A stretch of DNA of 12,462 nt, taken from assembly GCA_937892215.1 (NCBI GenBank), contig CALAVE010000058.1, forward strand, positions 1 through 12,462. The letters are read 5' to 3'. The notes beneath the pieces were generated by a model, which did no database searches, was not told the origin of the DNA, and was given only the letters and a program-made list of their open reading frames with translations. Positions 1 to 7,629 of this stretch are shown here, one piece after another. This stretch comes from an uncultured Porphyromonadaceae bacterium. Lineage in GTDB: Bacteria; Bacteroidota; Bacteroidia; Bacteroidales; Muribaculaceae. The translations under genes were made by a program, and so were the position numbers. Each line of letters opens with the position of its first letter. Positions within the stretch are counted from its first letter, which is position 1.

Positions 1-53
1 TAGGACGCAAGATTTTCATTCTTGAAAGAGCAGTTCGATTCTGCTATGGGCTA
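1..53 (+). tRNA. tRNA-Glu (anticodon TTC), 5' part cut off by the window edge
   Basis: The anticodon arm is clear: stem CAAGA (8-12) pairs with TCTTG (20-24) around the 7-base loop TTTTCAT, which places anticodon TTC at 15-17. A 4-base variable region follows. The T arm is then AGCAG/CTGCT (29-33/41-45) around TTCGATT. The 3' acceptor strand ATGGGCT (46-52) and a discriminator A (53) end the gene, and CCA is not encoded. The D-arm remnant AGGAC and the 4-base variable loop fit glutamate tRNAs as I remember them from E. coli. The D arm and 5' acceptor strand lie outside the window. Confidence 0.9.
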
Positions 54-66
54 CCCGCTAATAATA

Positions 67-103
67 GGCCGGTGTATCATGAATGATGCGCCGGCCATTT
101 TTT
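67..103 (+). terminator. Rho-independent terminator after tRNA-Glu
   Basis: An almost fully paired hairpin spans 67-96, with arms 67-79 and 84-96 (13 pairs, two of them G-U) around a tight 4-base loop. Six T residues follow at 98-103. It sits 14 bases after the tRNA and should end the tRNA transcript, insulating the two downstream genes. Confidence 0.9.
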
Positions 104-210
104 CCCCAGCACACAACAAGCCAAAACCCGACGAAAAGTCAAAACTTCGACATATTTCGTGATATTAACACAATTTAACATCTGGGGGGGGTAACTTTTG
201 GCATTTTAAT

Positions 211-218
211 TAACTTTG
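211..218 (+). promoter_or_regulatory. Candidate -7 element for the two-gene secreted-protein operon
   Basis: TAACTTTG matches the Bacteroidetes -7 consensus TAnnTTTG exactly and lies 33 bases before the ATG at 252. No TTG is found at the expected distance upstream, where a run of eight G residues (184-191) sits instead. The promoter is therefore supported by one element only. Confidence 0.5.
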
Positions 219-251
219 CGTCAGAATAATAACCTTTATTAGTTAACTATT

Positions 252-881
252 ATGAATAAAATTCTTTTAACTGTTGCTTTTTACCTTTTATGGTGTGCTA
301 ATATATTGGCTACCGTGCCACAAGAAATGGATTATCAGATTATGGCAATAAACCCTAACACAGGAGCCATAATGGCAAATAAAGATATCGACCTAACCGT
401 AGCCATACATGCCGGTTCAGCATCAGGTGAGGTGCTGTGGAGCAAAGCCGAAACAGTGAAGACATCAAAAACCGGCCTGTGTACCGTGACACTCGATTTC
501 AGCGATATAGATTGGAAACGTGACGAGTTGTTTATAACTGTTTCAGCCGATGGCATTGATTTGGGTGCCAACCAAATCAAGTCTGTTCCTTATGCTATTA
601 CAGCGTCAAGGCTTGAGGGTACTATTACCGAAGATGAACTTATAGGAACATGGTATTGTACTTTTGATGATATGACGTATACTTTTGCAAAAAATAAAAC
701 ATTTACATATGAGTATGATGAAACCACAAAAACTGTCGGACATTGGAAGCTATTGAATAATGGGGCGATTATCTGCGATTACAGCGGTATTACGATAGCA
801 ATTCGCTCTCTTTATGACCGAGAAACTAAGGTTTTATATCTTGATGTAGAAGGTCCGATGTTTGGATTTAAAAAGCGATAG
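252..881 (+). CDS. Exported two-domain protein of unknown function
   Basis: This 209-residue protein starts with a hydrophobic signal peptide (about residues 1-20; no convincing lipobox). Residues about 24-120 resemble a beta-rich module common at the N-terminus of Bacteroidetes secreted proteins. Its features are a Y-Q-I/A-M start, a G-S-A-S-G-E-V-L-W strand, a T-G-L turn, a D-W-x-x-D-E-L-F-I-x-V strand and the closing S-V-P-Y-A-I-T-A-S. From about residue 130 a second small beta domain begins with I-G-T-W and alternates aromatic strands, as in lipocalin-like domains of this phylum. The module comparison is from memory, and the overall function is unknown. The stop is followed after three bases by the next ATG, so the two genes are almost certainly cotranscribed. 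The gene is markedly AT-rich (15 G+C in the 60 bases 661-720), unlike gyrB next door, which suggests a lineage-specific or transferred origin. Confidence 0.85.
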   Translation: MNKILLTVAFYLLWCANILATVPQEMDYQIMAINPNTGAIMANKDIDLTVAIHAGSASGEVLWSKAETVKTSKTGLCTVTLDFSDIDWKRDELFITVSADGIDLGANQIKSVPYAITASRLEGTITEDELIGTWYCTFDDMTYTFAKNKTFTYEYDETTKTVGHWKLLNNGAIICDYSGITIAIRSLYDRETKVLYLDVEGPMFGFKKR

Positions 882-884
882 TTT

Positions 885-1271
885 ATGATTAGGTATCTTA
901 TTATAATCATTATAATGATGTCTCCGTTTAGCATGTGGGCCGATGGGTTTATAGGAAATTTCTCAGTTGCCCCGATTGTTACCGACGAGTATCTGCTGAG
1001 TGGTAACGCGCTGATACCGGTCGATCCAAATAATGCTATATTTCATGGAACAAATGCGGCCTTCGTTTCAGGCCTATACAAACAGCCGTTTGTTCTTGGT
1101 GACGTGAATGCCAGTGGAAGCATTGATGTTTCTGACGCGGTCGCTATAGCAAATCACGTTATGGGTTCTACTCCATCAAATTTTGTACTGGAAAATGCCG
1201 ATGTAAACAATAGCGGAGACGTTGATGTGACCGATGTGGTTAATATTGCAAAAAAAGTGATGGGACAATAG
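885..1271 (+). CDS. Small exported protein ending in a dockerin-like calcium-binding module
   Basis: This 128-residue protein has a signal peptide (about residues 1-19; a run of isoleucines and then S-M-W-A-D), a short middle of about 50 residues with no recognised domain, and a C-terminal module at residues 70-128. The module holds two type I dockerin-like loops: DVNASGSIDVSD (73-84) followed by a helix ending N-H-V-M-G, and DVNNSGDVDVTD (106-117) followed by a helix ending K-K-V-M-G. The spacing D1-N3-S5-D9-D12 is that of the F-hand calcium loop of dockerins. The same module ends the M6 protease in this window. The start lies three bases after the preceding stop, so expression is probably coupled to that gene. 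There is almost no other domain, so the protein would be a bare dockerin carrier. The alternative that it is a remnant of a longer protein cannot be excluded. Confidence 0.85.
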   Translation: MIRYLIIIIIMMSPFSMWADGFIGNFSVAPIVTDEYLLSGNALIPVDPNNAIFHGTNAAFVSGLYKQPFVLGDVNASGSIDVSDAVAIANHVMGSTPSNFVLENADVNNSGDVDVTDVVNIAKKVMGQ

Positions 1272-1396
1272 GGGGAGTAGGCCCATTGAATCATTTTTGC
1301 GGCGCGTTTGCGCAACTCCATACATAAAAACACCACACCGATGATGGCTTATAGCGTTGCCACCACCGGCGTGAATGTGTGTGTTTTGACTGTTTA

Positions 1397-3355
1397 TCAG
1401 GTGTCGAGGGTAGCGTAGTTAGCGTTCTCCTCGATGAACTTGCGACGCGGTGCCACATCCTCACCCATGAGCATGGAGAACACACGGTCGGCCTCGGCGG
1501 CGTCGCTGATGTTCACACGCTTCAAGATGCGGTTCTCGGGGTCCATTGTGGTTTCCCACAACTGCTCGGCATTCATCTCACCAAGACCTTTGAATCGCTG
1601 AATTTTCACGTTCTTCTCGTCGCCGCGAGCATACTTCTCGGTGAACTGGCGAATCTGCGCCTCGTTCCAGCAGTATTCCTGCGTGTTACCCTTAGAGCAG
1701 CGATAAAGAGGCGGATTGGCTATGTAGAGGTTGCCGTTTTCAATAATAGGCCTGATGCGACGGAAGAAGAACGTCATCAGCAGAGTAGCGATGTGCGCGC
1801 CGTCCACATCGGCATCGGTCATGATTATCACGCGGTGATAACGCAGCTTCGACAGGTTAGGAGCCTTGGGGTCCTCATCTGTGCCGATGGTAACACCCAG
1901 CGCACGGAAGATATTCACCACCGATTCGCTCTCAAACACCTTGTGGTCCATCACCTTCTCCACGTTCAGAATCTTACCGCGGAGCGGCAGAATAGCCTGG
2001 AACTGACGGTTACGTCCCTGCTTAGCCGAACCTCCTGCCGAGTCTCCCTCCACCAGGAAGAGTTCGCATTCAGCCGGATCCTTGCTGGAGCAGTCGGCAA
2101 GCTTTCCAGGCAGGCCACCGCCAGAGAGCGGTGACTTACGCTGCACTTTGAGCCTTGCGTTCTGCGCGGCATGACGCGCCGTGGCAGCCAGAATCACCTT
2201 CTCCACTATGGCCTTGGCCTGATTGGGGTGCTCCTCCAGATAGTTGGTAAGCGCCTCGCGCACGCTGGTCTCAACGGCTCCTATCACCTCGGTGTTGCCC
2301 AACTTGGTCTTAGTCTGCCCCTCAAACTGAGGTTCCAGCACCTTCACCGAAATCACGGCTGTTAAGCCCTCGCGGAAGTCATCCTTAGTGATTTCCACTT
2401 TCACCTTCTCCAGCATTTTCGAGTCCTCGGCATACTTCTTGAGCGTTGCGCCCAGGCCGCGACGGAAACCGGTGAGGTGTGTACCGCCCTCGATGGTGTT
2501 GATGTTATTGACAAACGAGTAGATGTTTTCGTTGAACGAGGTGTTGTAGGTCATAGCCACTTCCACCGGTATGCTTTTGTTAGACGTGATGTGGATGACG
2601 TCGTTGATAAGCGACTCCTTGCTCGAATCGATGTAACGCACGAACTCATCCAGCCCTGTACGCGAATAATACGTCTCGGAGCGTGGATTGCCCTCAGCAT
2701 CACGGTTCCGGAGGTCGGTGAGCGTCAGCGTAACGCCAGCGTTAAGGTAAGCCAGGTCACGAAGGCGGGTAGAGAGTATGTCGAACTCGTATTCAGTGGT
2801 TTGGAAAATGCCACCGTCGGGATGGAACGTCACGGTGGTGCCGTGGTCGTCGCTCTCGCCCACGACCTTCACCTCGGTGAGCGGCTTACCATAAGCATAT
2901 TCTTGGACGAAGATTTTGCCGTCGCGACGCACCTCGGCACGCAGATGATCGCTAAGTGCGTTCACGCACGACACACCCACACCGTGGAGTCCGCCCGACA
3001 CCTTGTAACTACCTTTGTCGAACTTACCGCCGGCATGGAGCACCGTCATCACCACTTCCAAAGCCGATTTCTTCAGTTTCTCATGCTCATCCACAGGGAT
3101 ACCACGCCCGTTGTCGCGCACTGTGATGGAATTATCCTCCCCTATCGTTACATCTATGTGGTCGCAATAACCGGCGAGTGCCTCATCGATGGAGTTGTCC
3201 ACAACCTCCGACACCAGGTGGTGAAGACCCTTCACACTTGTGTCGCCTATATACATCGACGGGCGCTTACGCACTGCCTCAAGTCCTTCCAGGACCTGAA
3301 TATTATGCGCCGAATACTGCTGTCCTTCTTGCTGTTCTATCAATTCTTCTGCCAT
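1397..3355 (-). CDS. gyrB: DNA gyrase subunit B
   Basis: GyrB is the ATPase and TOPRIM subunit of the A2B2 type II topoisomerase that introduces negative supercoils into the chromosome. The 652-residue protein shows every expected block in order. The GHKL ATPase has E50 (catalytic) and N54 in EVVDNSIDEA, DNGRGIP at 81-87 and GGLHGVG at 121-127. The transducer domain carries the QTKTKLGN loop (347-354). The TOPRIM domain has EGDSAGG (436-442), PLRGKILNVEK (457-467) and DADVDG (514-519). The C-terminal tail contains QRFKGLGEMN (586-595). The length is near that of compact GyrB proteins and lacks the long insertion of the E. coli TOPRIM domain. GyrB is favoured over ParE by the overall match; gyrA is not in the window. 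The gene stands alone on its strand and is divergent from the methyltransferase gene. Confidence 0.97.
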   Translation of the reverse strand: MAEELIEQQEGQQYSAHNIQVLEGLEAVRKRPSMYIGDTSVKGLHHLVSEVVDNSIDEALAGYCDHIDVTIGEDNSITVRDNGRGIPVDEHEKLKKSALEVVMTVLHAGGKFDKGSYKVSGGLHGVGVSCVNALSDHLRAEVRRDGKIFVQEYAYGKPLTEVKVVGESDDHGTTVTFHPDGGIFQTTEYEFDILSTRLRDLAYLNAGVTLTLTDLRNRDAEGNPRSETYYSRTGLDEFVRYIDSSKESLINDVIHITSNKSIPVEVAMTYNTSFNENIYSFVNNINTIEGGTHLTGFRRGLGATLKKYAEDSKMLEKVKVEITKDDFREGLTAVISVKVLEPQFEGQTKTKLGNTEVIGAVETSVREALTNYLEEHPNQAKAIVEKVILAATARHAAQNARLKVQRKSPLSGGGLPGKLADCSSKDPAECELFLVEGDSAGGSAKQGRNRQFQAILPLRGKILNVEKVMDHKVFESESVVNIFRALGVTIGTDEDPKAPNLSKLRYHRVIIMTDADVDGAHIATLLMTFFFRRIRPIIENGNLYIANPPLYRCSKGNTQEYCWNEAQIRQFTEKYARGDEKNVKIQRFKGLGEMNAEQLWETTMDPENRILKRVNISDAAEADRVFSMLMGEDVAPRRKFIEENANYATLDT

Positions 3356-3382
3356 ATTATTTTTACGTGCTTATTAAACATA

Positions 3383-3413
3383 CAAAAATACAAAAAACCG
3401 CTGACATACACAA
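3383..3413 (-). promoter_or_regulatory. gyrB promoter (Bacteroidetes type)
   Basis: Read on the minus strand, TTG (3413-3411) is followed after exactly 20 bases by TATTTTTG (3390-3383), a full match to the Bacteroidetes pattern TTG-N19-21-TAnnTTTG. Transcription should start around 3376, giving a leader of about 20 bases. The leader is A/T-rich before the ATG and has no Shine-Dalgarno sequence, as usual in this phylum. Confidence 0.75.
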
Positions 3414-3484
3414 CACCAAACGCCACTATTTTAACACTATTTTTGAGTGTCGGCCACGAACGGATGCAAAAAAAACGGCACATC

Positions 3485-3515
3485 TTGTTTCAATCGGGCA
3501 AATCTTGTAATTTTG
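3485..3515 (+). promoter_or_regulatory. Promoter of the RNA methyltransferase gene (Bacteroidetes type)
   Basis: TTG (3485-3487), a 20-base spacer and TAATTTTG (3508-3515) match the phylum consensus at the right distance. The ATG at 3534 is only 18 bases beyond the -7 element, so the leader would be about 10-12 bases. It lies about 70 bases from the opposing gyrB promoter. Confidence 0.75.
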
Positions 3516-3533
3516 TGACTCAAAACCAGTAAT

Positions 3534-4898
3534 ATGGAACTGAAAAAAGAATTTGAAGACATCATAGCCGGTATGCCGGGGCTTGAGGCCGACGATATGC
3601 TGCGAGCAATCAGGGAATTGCCGCCGGTGGTATCGGTGCGCGTCAACACAGGCAAAGGCGCATCGGTCCCCAACGGGAGCGACGCAGTGCCGTGGTGCCC
3701 CGAGGGATTTTACCTGCCTGAGCGCCGTCAGTTCACGTTCGACCCGTTCTTTCACGGCGGTCGTTACTACGTGCAGGATGCCTCGTCAATGTTCATTTTC
3801 CACGTCTTGCGGCAGTTATGCACACGACCGGTACGATATCTGGACCTATGCGCCGCTCCCGGAGGGAAGACCACCGCGGCATTGTCGGCCCTACCGGCCG
3901 ATTCGCTGATAGTCGCTAACGAGATAGTGCCACAGCGGGCGCGAGTTCTCGCCGACAACGTAATGCGCTGGGGACAGGCCAACTGTATCGTCACCGGGAA
4001 TGCGCCACGCGACCTGGGACGACTCAACGGGTATTTCGATGTAATAGCAGCCGACGTGCCATGTAGCGGTGAAGGAATGTTCCGCAAAGAACCCGAAGCA
4101 GTGGCTCAGTGGTCACCGGCCCTCGTGGCCGAGTGTGCCGAGCGACAACGCTCCATCGTGGCCGACATCTGGCCTGCACTTAGGCCCGGGGGGCTGTTCA
4201 TCTATAGCACCTGCACCTTCAACAGACAGGAGAACGAGGAGATGATTCTCCACATAATGAAGACTTACGGTGCCGAACCGGTAGCAGTGCCGACATCGCC
4301 CGAATGGCACATTCACGGCGCTATAGGCGCCGACCTGCCGTGCTACAGGTTCCTGCCGCACCTGGTGCGGGGCGAGGGCCTGTTCATGTGCGCGCTACGC
4401 AAACCGGATTCAGGCGAAAGAACAGCGTTCTCGCCGCGAAAGACGAAGGCACAGGCCGAGCCGGTGCCAAAGGAAGTGAAGCAGTGGCTATGCGGCGACT
4501 TCACATACCAGGCGGCGGGCGACAGCATCATAGCCGTCCCCGCGCCACTGGCCACGCATACCGATTATCTGCGAGGACTGTTGCGCGCGCTTTCGGCCGG
4601 AATTCAAGTGGCCGAGAAAAAAGGGAAAGGATATATACCCACCCATTCGCTGGCACTTGCCCGCGAACTCAACAGGAGCGAATTTTCCACATTCGAGGCA
4701 GATTACCGCACGGCTATCGCCTATCTGCGCGGCGAAGCCATCAACGTCAGCGCCGACCGGGGATACGTGCTCATCACGCACCGCGGCGCACCGCTGGGAT
4801 TCGCAAACAACCTGGGGAACCGTGCCAACAACCTCTATCCTAAGCCACTACGCATAATCAGCAACAACACACCGGCCACAGCACCGGCCGTGCTGTAA
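3534..4898 (+). CDS. rsmF: RsmF/YebU-family rRNA cytosine-C5 methyltransferase
   Basis: Members transfer a methyl group from S-adenosylmethionine to C5 of cytosine in RNA; E. coli RsmF modifies 16S rRNA C1407. The 454-residue protein has an N-terminal RNA-binding part with S-V-R-V-N (34-38) and YYVQDASSM (78-86). The Rossmann-fold methyltransferase core follows, with DLCAAPGGKT (104-113) for SAM and E129 as the likely ribose ligand. Both catalytic cysteines are present: C177 in DVPCSGEGMFRK and C227 in STCTF. After a linker (about 290-310) the C-terminal region (310-445) fits the pre-PUA/PUA-like RNA-binding extension that separates RsmF from RsmB. The gene has its own promoter and ends in a hairpin. 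The family is certain, but the exact target (C1407 or another rRNA or tRNA site) is inferred from the architecture. Confidence 0.9.
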   Translation: MELKKEFEDIIAGMPGLEADDMLRAIRELPPVVSVRVNTGKGASVPNGSDAVPWCPEGFYLPERRQFTFDPFFHGGRYYVQDASSMFIFHVLRQLCTRPVRYLDLCAAPGGKTTAALSALPADSLIVANEIVPQRARVLADNVMRWGQANCIVTGNAPRDLGRLNGYFDVIAADVPCSGEGMFRKEPEAVAQWSPALVAECAERQRSIVADIWPALRPGGLFIYSTCTFNRQENEEMILHIMKTYGAEPVAVPTSPEWHIHGAIGADLPCYRFLPHLVRGEGLFMCALRKPDSGERTAFSPRKTKAQAEPVPKEVKQWLCGDFTYQAAGDSIIAVPAPLATHTDYLRGLLRALSAGIQVAEKKGKGYIPTHSLALARELNRSEFSTFEADYRTAIAYLRGEAINVSADRGYVLITHRGAPLGFANNLGNRANNLYPKPLRIISNNTPATAPAVL

Positions 4899-4917
4899 AC
4901 AGAGCCACATACCCACA

Positions 4918-4952
4918 CACGCGGGGCGCCCATTCTCAGAGCGCCCCGCGTG
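4918..4952. terminator. Hairpin between convergent genes, probable bidirectional terminator
   Basis: A perfect 12-bp stem (4918-4929 with 4941-4952), built around CGCGGGGCGC/GCGCCCCGCG, encloses an 11-base loop. It lies 19 bases after the methyltransferase stop and 26 bases before the protease stop, so it can serve both converging transcripts. Neither side has a proper T tract, so the mechanism may be a transcription block or 3'-end protection rather than classical intrinsic termination. Confidence 0.65.
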
Positions 4953-4978
4953 ATATCTTAAAATATGGCGTTCGCCAC

Positions 4979-7468
4979 TTATTTTCCCATAACCTTGTTG
5001 GCAAGATAGACCACATCGGTGATATCCACACCGTCCACACCGTTCACATCGGCACGGTCGGCGCGGTATCCCGGCGGAATCGAGCCCATAACGGCGTTAG
5101 CAATCGCCACCACGTCGGAAATATCCACTTCACCGTCGTCGTTAACATCGCCGAGTATGCCATCCACTATAGTAACGACACATTCACGCACCAGATTAGA
5201 GCCGTCGTTGCTCATCACGCGGATGATGGCTTCACCAATGGCCTTACCCGTAACGAGTCCGTTCTTATCAACGGTGGCCACCGACGAGTCGCTCGTCTTC
5301 CAGGTGAGGCTGGGATTAGTAGCATTCTCAGGAGTGACAGTTGCCAACAACTGAATGGTTCCACCCACAGTTGTAGCGGCCTCCTCACGGTCGAGAATCA
5401 AATCATTCACCACTATTTCATCGTCGGGGAACGACTGGTAATAGAGCGTGATATCATCGAGGTAAATGTAGTTGCGCTTGTTGCCGCTTGTCTGATTAAT
5501 CCTGAAACGTACCGGCTGTGACACATCCACGGTCCAACTGGGAGTTGCCTGCGAATTAGCCGCTACCGAAACATTATCCGAACCGTCAGCCGCCTTTACC
5601 GTAGTCCATGTGTTGCCGTTGTCGAGCGACATGGAGAGTTTCAATTTGGCCGGAGTGCCGGTGGGGTTGTTCACATTGCAAGTAACCAGGTACATACCCA
5701 CCAGATACAAGTCGCTCGAAGCCGAAATCATGCTTGGGCTGACCATCGCCACGGCCTTTTCACCGTTGCACACACCGCTGGTCTCAGGCTTCACAACCTG
5801 CGCGGCGGTGAAGTCCCAGCGATAGAAGGTTCCTTCCACATCCACTTCCTTGTTAGTCTCCCCTTCCGGCATTGTCTCAAAGTCCTCAATGAGCGACTGC
5901 AGGCTACCGTCCTCAGCCACGGTGAAAGAAATGACGCCATTGCGCTCAGTTATACCGGTGAAAATAAAATCATTGGGTTGATTCCGGAAAGTACGCAGAC
6001 TTGGCTTCGACACGTTTGTGAGCATGCTCACCTTTTTAGTTCCGGGGAACGGGTCACTTCCCGTGGCACCCGAAGTGGAGTTACCGGCACGGAGCAACTG
6101 GTAATAGTTTCTCGAAGAATTTGCGTTGACCGTATTGTATTCCCACACTCGAGTGTTAGTTGAGTCCACTCGAGCCACAATCATTCCGTGGCCCGGAATC
6201 ATCGCATCCCACTTCGACACTTGCCTGTTCTCAATGTAGAAGAACTCATTATCGGTGGGAGACAGCAGTTTATATCCTTTGCCAGTTGCACCGAGCGACT
6301 CCAGCGAGTAATCGCCGGCCGCCTTGATGACAGTTGGCTCAGAGAAGCCCACCGACACGCGGTCGTAGAGCGAGTAGCCCACGGGCGTGCGGCTGTAATT
6401 GTTGTAACTGCCACCGGCCATGATGTCCCATTCGCCCGGATGGTTGCTTTGTCCATTACTCTCATAATCAGTGTCGTAGAGGTCAGGAAGACCCAGCACA
6501 TGGCCAAACTCATGGCACATGGTGCCTATTCCGTCGATTATGTTGTAACTGGGAGGTCCGTACATCTCCACTGAGCAGGCATAGAGGCCAAATGATGTCC
6601 CACCCACCGAAGTGTTCCAGAAACTGGACATGTGCGGCCACAACCAGTCGCTACTATTACCCTGGAAATTGGCTCCGCCACCGGCCACAATGAAGTAAAC
6701 CATGTCCACCACTCCGTCGTGGTCGGTGTCATAGTCGGCATAGTTGACCAGCCCGTCGTCATAGGCCTTTTTCAGGGCAGCCTTAAAGATGGCAGTGTAT
6801 CCGCTACCGCACTGGTCGGCCGTGTAATTCACGTCCACCGGCCCAACTACGGTGAACTGCGGGTCGAACTTACCCAGAGAGTTATCGTAGAAATAGTCGC
6901 GCACACTGCCTGTGAACGAGCCATAGGCGTTGCGCGAGCCGTTCTCGTTGGTGTAGCCGGTGTAGTTATGCTCGTTAATCATCCTGTTGTAGAACGTGGA
7001 AACGTCGCTCCGGCCGAATTTGGTTTCACTGAAGTTAATAAGCACCACCAGCCCCTTGAAATTACTGTAGTCGAACTGGCCGGTTTTCAGTTTATTTCTC
7101 GCATCACGACGCGCCATTGCCTTTGTGCGGCCATCGGTTGAGGGCCGGTCAATCAGGTTTTTCTCAGTTCCTGCCAGCAATGCAAGTTCATCGGCACTGC
7201 GCTTTGCCACATCGTGAGCCACCACCTCGGTAGCGGCAATTTCGCCGTTATCGCTCAGTCGGGCATAAGTGTAGAACCCATTCGCATTTTTCACCACAGT
7301 GTAGCCATCAACGGTGGTACTGTAGTGATAAAACTCATCGCCATGAAGCACAAGCGTAATAGTGGAGCCGTCGGGCTGAGTCACGGCCTGTGGCGTTGGG
7401 CAAGCCGGCACCGCATAAGCACGGGCGAAAGCCATCACACAAGCAATAGTAAAAAGAATTTTTCTCAT
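4979..7468 (-). CDS. Secreted M6-family metalloprotease with Big2 and dockerin-like C-terminal domains
   Basis: This is an exported zinc endopeptidase of the immune-inhibitor-A (M6) group. Numbered from the chosen start, residues 1-19 are a clean signal peptide (MRKILFTIACVMAFARAYA). Two ATGs further upstream (7483, 7501) would add hydrophilic residues in front of it, so they are less likely. The catalytic domain (about 135-460) holds a D-rich calcium-type loop (245-255), the zinc motif HEFGHVLGLPD (319-329, with H319, E320, H323 and D329; HExxHxxGxxD) and a Met-turn in DIMAGG (M350). Residues about 520-680 look like a jelly-roll beta-sandwich. Residues 684-769 are a Big2 Ig-like domain (S-S-V-A-T-V-D-x-N-G-L-V-T-G-K). 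Residues 771-829 are a dockerin-like pair of calcium loops. The length is 829 residues. The likely role is protein degradation outside the cell or on its surface; the substrate is unknown. Confidence 0.92.
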   Translation of the reverse strand: MRKILFTIACVMAFARAYAVPACPTPQAVTQPDGSTITLVLHGDEFYHYSTTVDGYTVVKNANGFYTYARLSDNGEIAATEVVAHDVAKRSADELALLAGTEKNLIDRPSTDGRTKAMARRDARNKLKTGQFDYSNFKGLVVLINFSETKFGRSDVSTFYNRMINEHNYTGYTNENGSRNAYGSFTGSVRDYFYDNSLGKFDPQFTVVGPVDVNYTADQCGSGYTAIFKAALKKAYDDGLVNYADYDTDHDGVVDMVYFIVAGGGANFQGNSSDWLWPHMSSFWNTSVGGTSFGLYACSVEMYGPPSYNIIDGIGTMCHEFGHVLGLPDLYDTDYESNGQSNHPGEWDIMAGGSYNNYSRTPVGYSLYDRVSVGFSEPTVIKAAGDYSLESLGATGKGYKLLSPTDNEFFYIENRQVSKWDAMIPGHGMIVARVDSTNTRVWEYNTVNANSSRNYYQLLRAGNSTSGATGSDPFPGTKKVSMLTNVSKPSLRTFRNQPNDFIFTGITERNGVISFTVAEDGSLQSLIEDFETMPEGETNKEVDVEGTFYRWDFTAAQVVKPETSGVCNGEKAVAMVSPSMISASSDLYLVGMYLVTCNVNNPTGTPAKLKLSMSLDNGNTWTTVKAADGSDNVSVAANSQATPSWTVDVSQPVRFRINQTSGNKRNYIYLDDITLYYQSFPDDEIVVNDLILDREEAATTVGGTIQLLATVTPENATNPSLTWKTSDSSVATVDKNGLVTGKAIGEAIIRVMSNDGSNLVRECVVTIVDGILGDVNDDGEVDISDVVAIANAVMGSIPPGYRADRADVNGVDGVDITDVVYLANKVMGK

Positions 7469-7492
7469 ATCTTTTTCGGTCATCTTTATTTG

Positions 7493-7507
7493 TCCGAACA
7501 CGTCGGA
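7493..7507. promoter_or_regulatory. TCCGA-N5-TCGGA inverted repeat upstream of the protease gene
   Basis: TCCGA (7493-7497) and its reverse complement TCGGA (7503-7507) are separated by ACACG. They lie 25-39 bases upstream of the chosen protease start, a typical place for an operator. The arms are short, so chance is possible. The related boxes at 7537-7553 add some weight. Confidence 0.35.
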
Positions 7508-7536
7508 ACGTTATAAAACTGTATTGAAATGCAAAT

Positions 7537-7553
7537 TTCCGAATAAATTCCGA
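7537..7553. repeat. Two TTCCGA boxes one helical turn apart
   Basis: TTCCGA occurs at 7537-7542 and 7548-7553, with starts 11 bases apart in similar AT-rich contexts. The same hexamer occurs inverted at 7503-7508, inside the inverted repeat nearer the protease. The set could be a binding array for a regulator of the protease gene. This is inferred from spacing alone. Confidence 0.3.
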
Positions 7554-7629
7554 CAATTCATATAAAAACTTCTTAAATAACCATAAAAAACAGCGCTATG
7601 CCGCATTTTGCCCCCTTTCGGGCCGGCAG

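Noticed and set aside
1280..1287. GGCCCATT, similar to the expected 5' end of the tRNA-Glu, as an attachment-site duplicate
   Set aside because: The match is only eight bases, the rest of the tRNA is not repeated, and no integrase is present.
1297..1315. TTGCG/CGCAA hairpin between the small secreted protein gene and gyrB as a terminator
   Set aside because: The stem is only 5 bp with a 9-base loop, and no T tract follows on either strand.
2477..3532. Long plus-strand open frame opposite gyrB
   Set aside because: It is antisense to an unambiguous gyrB and is explained by the high GC and codon structure of that gene.
7509..7570. Minus-strand promoter for the protease
   Set aside because: Candidates such as TACAGTTT or GAAATTTG deviate from TAnnTTTG and have no correctly spaced TTG.
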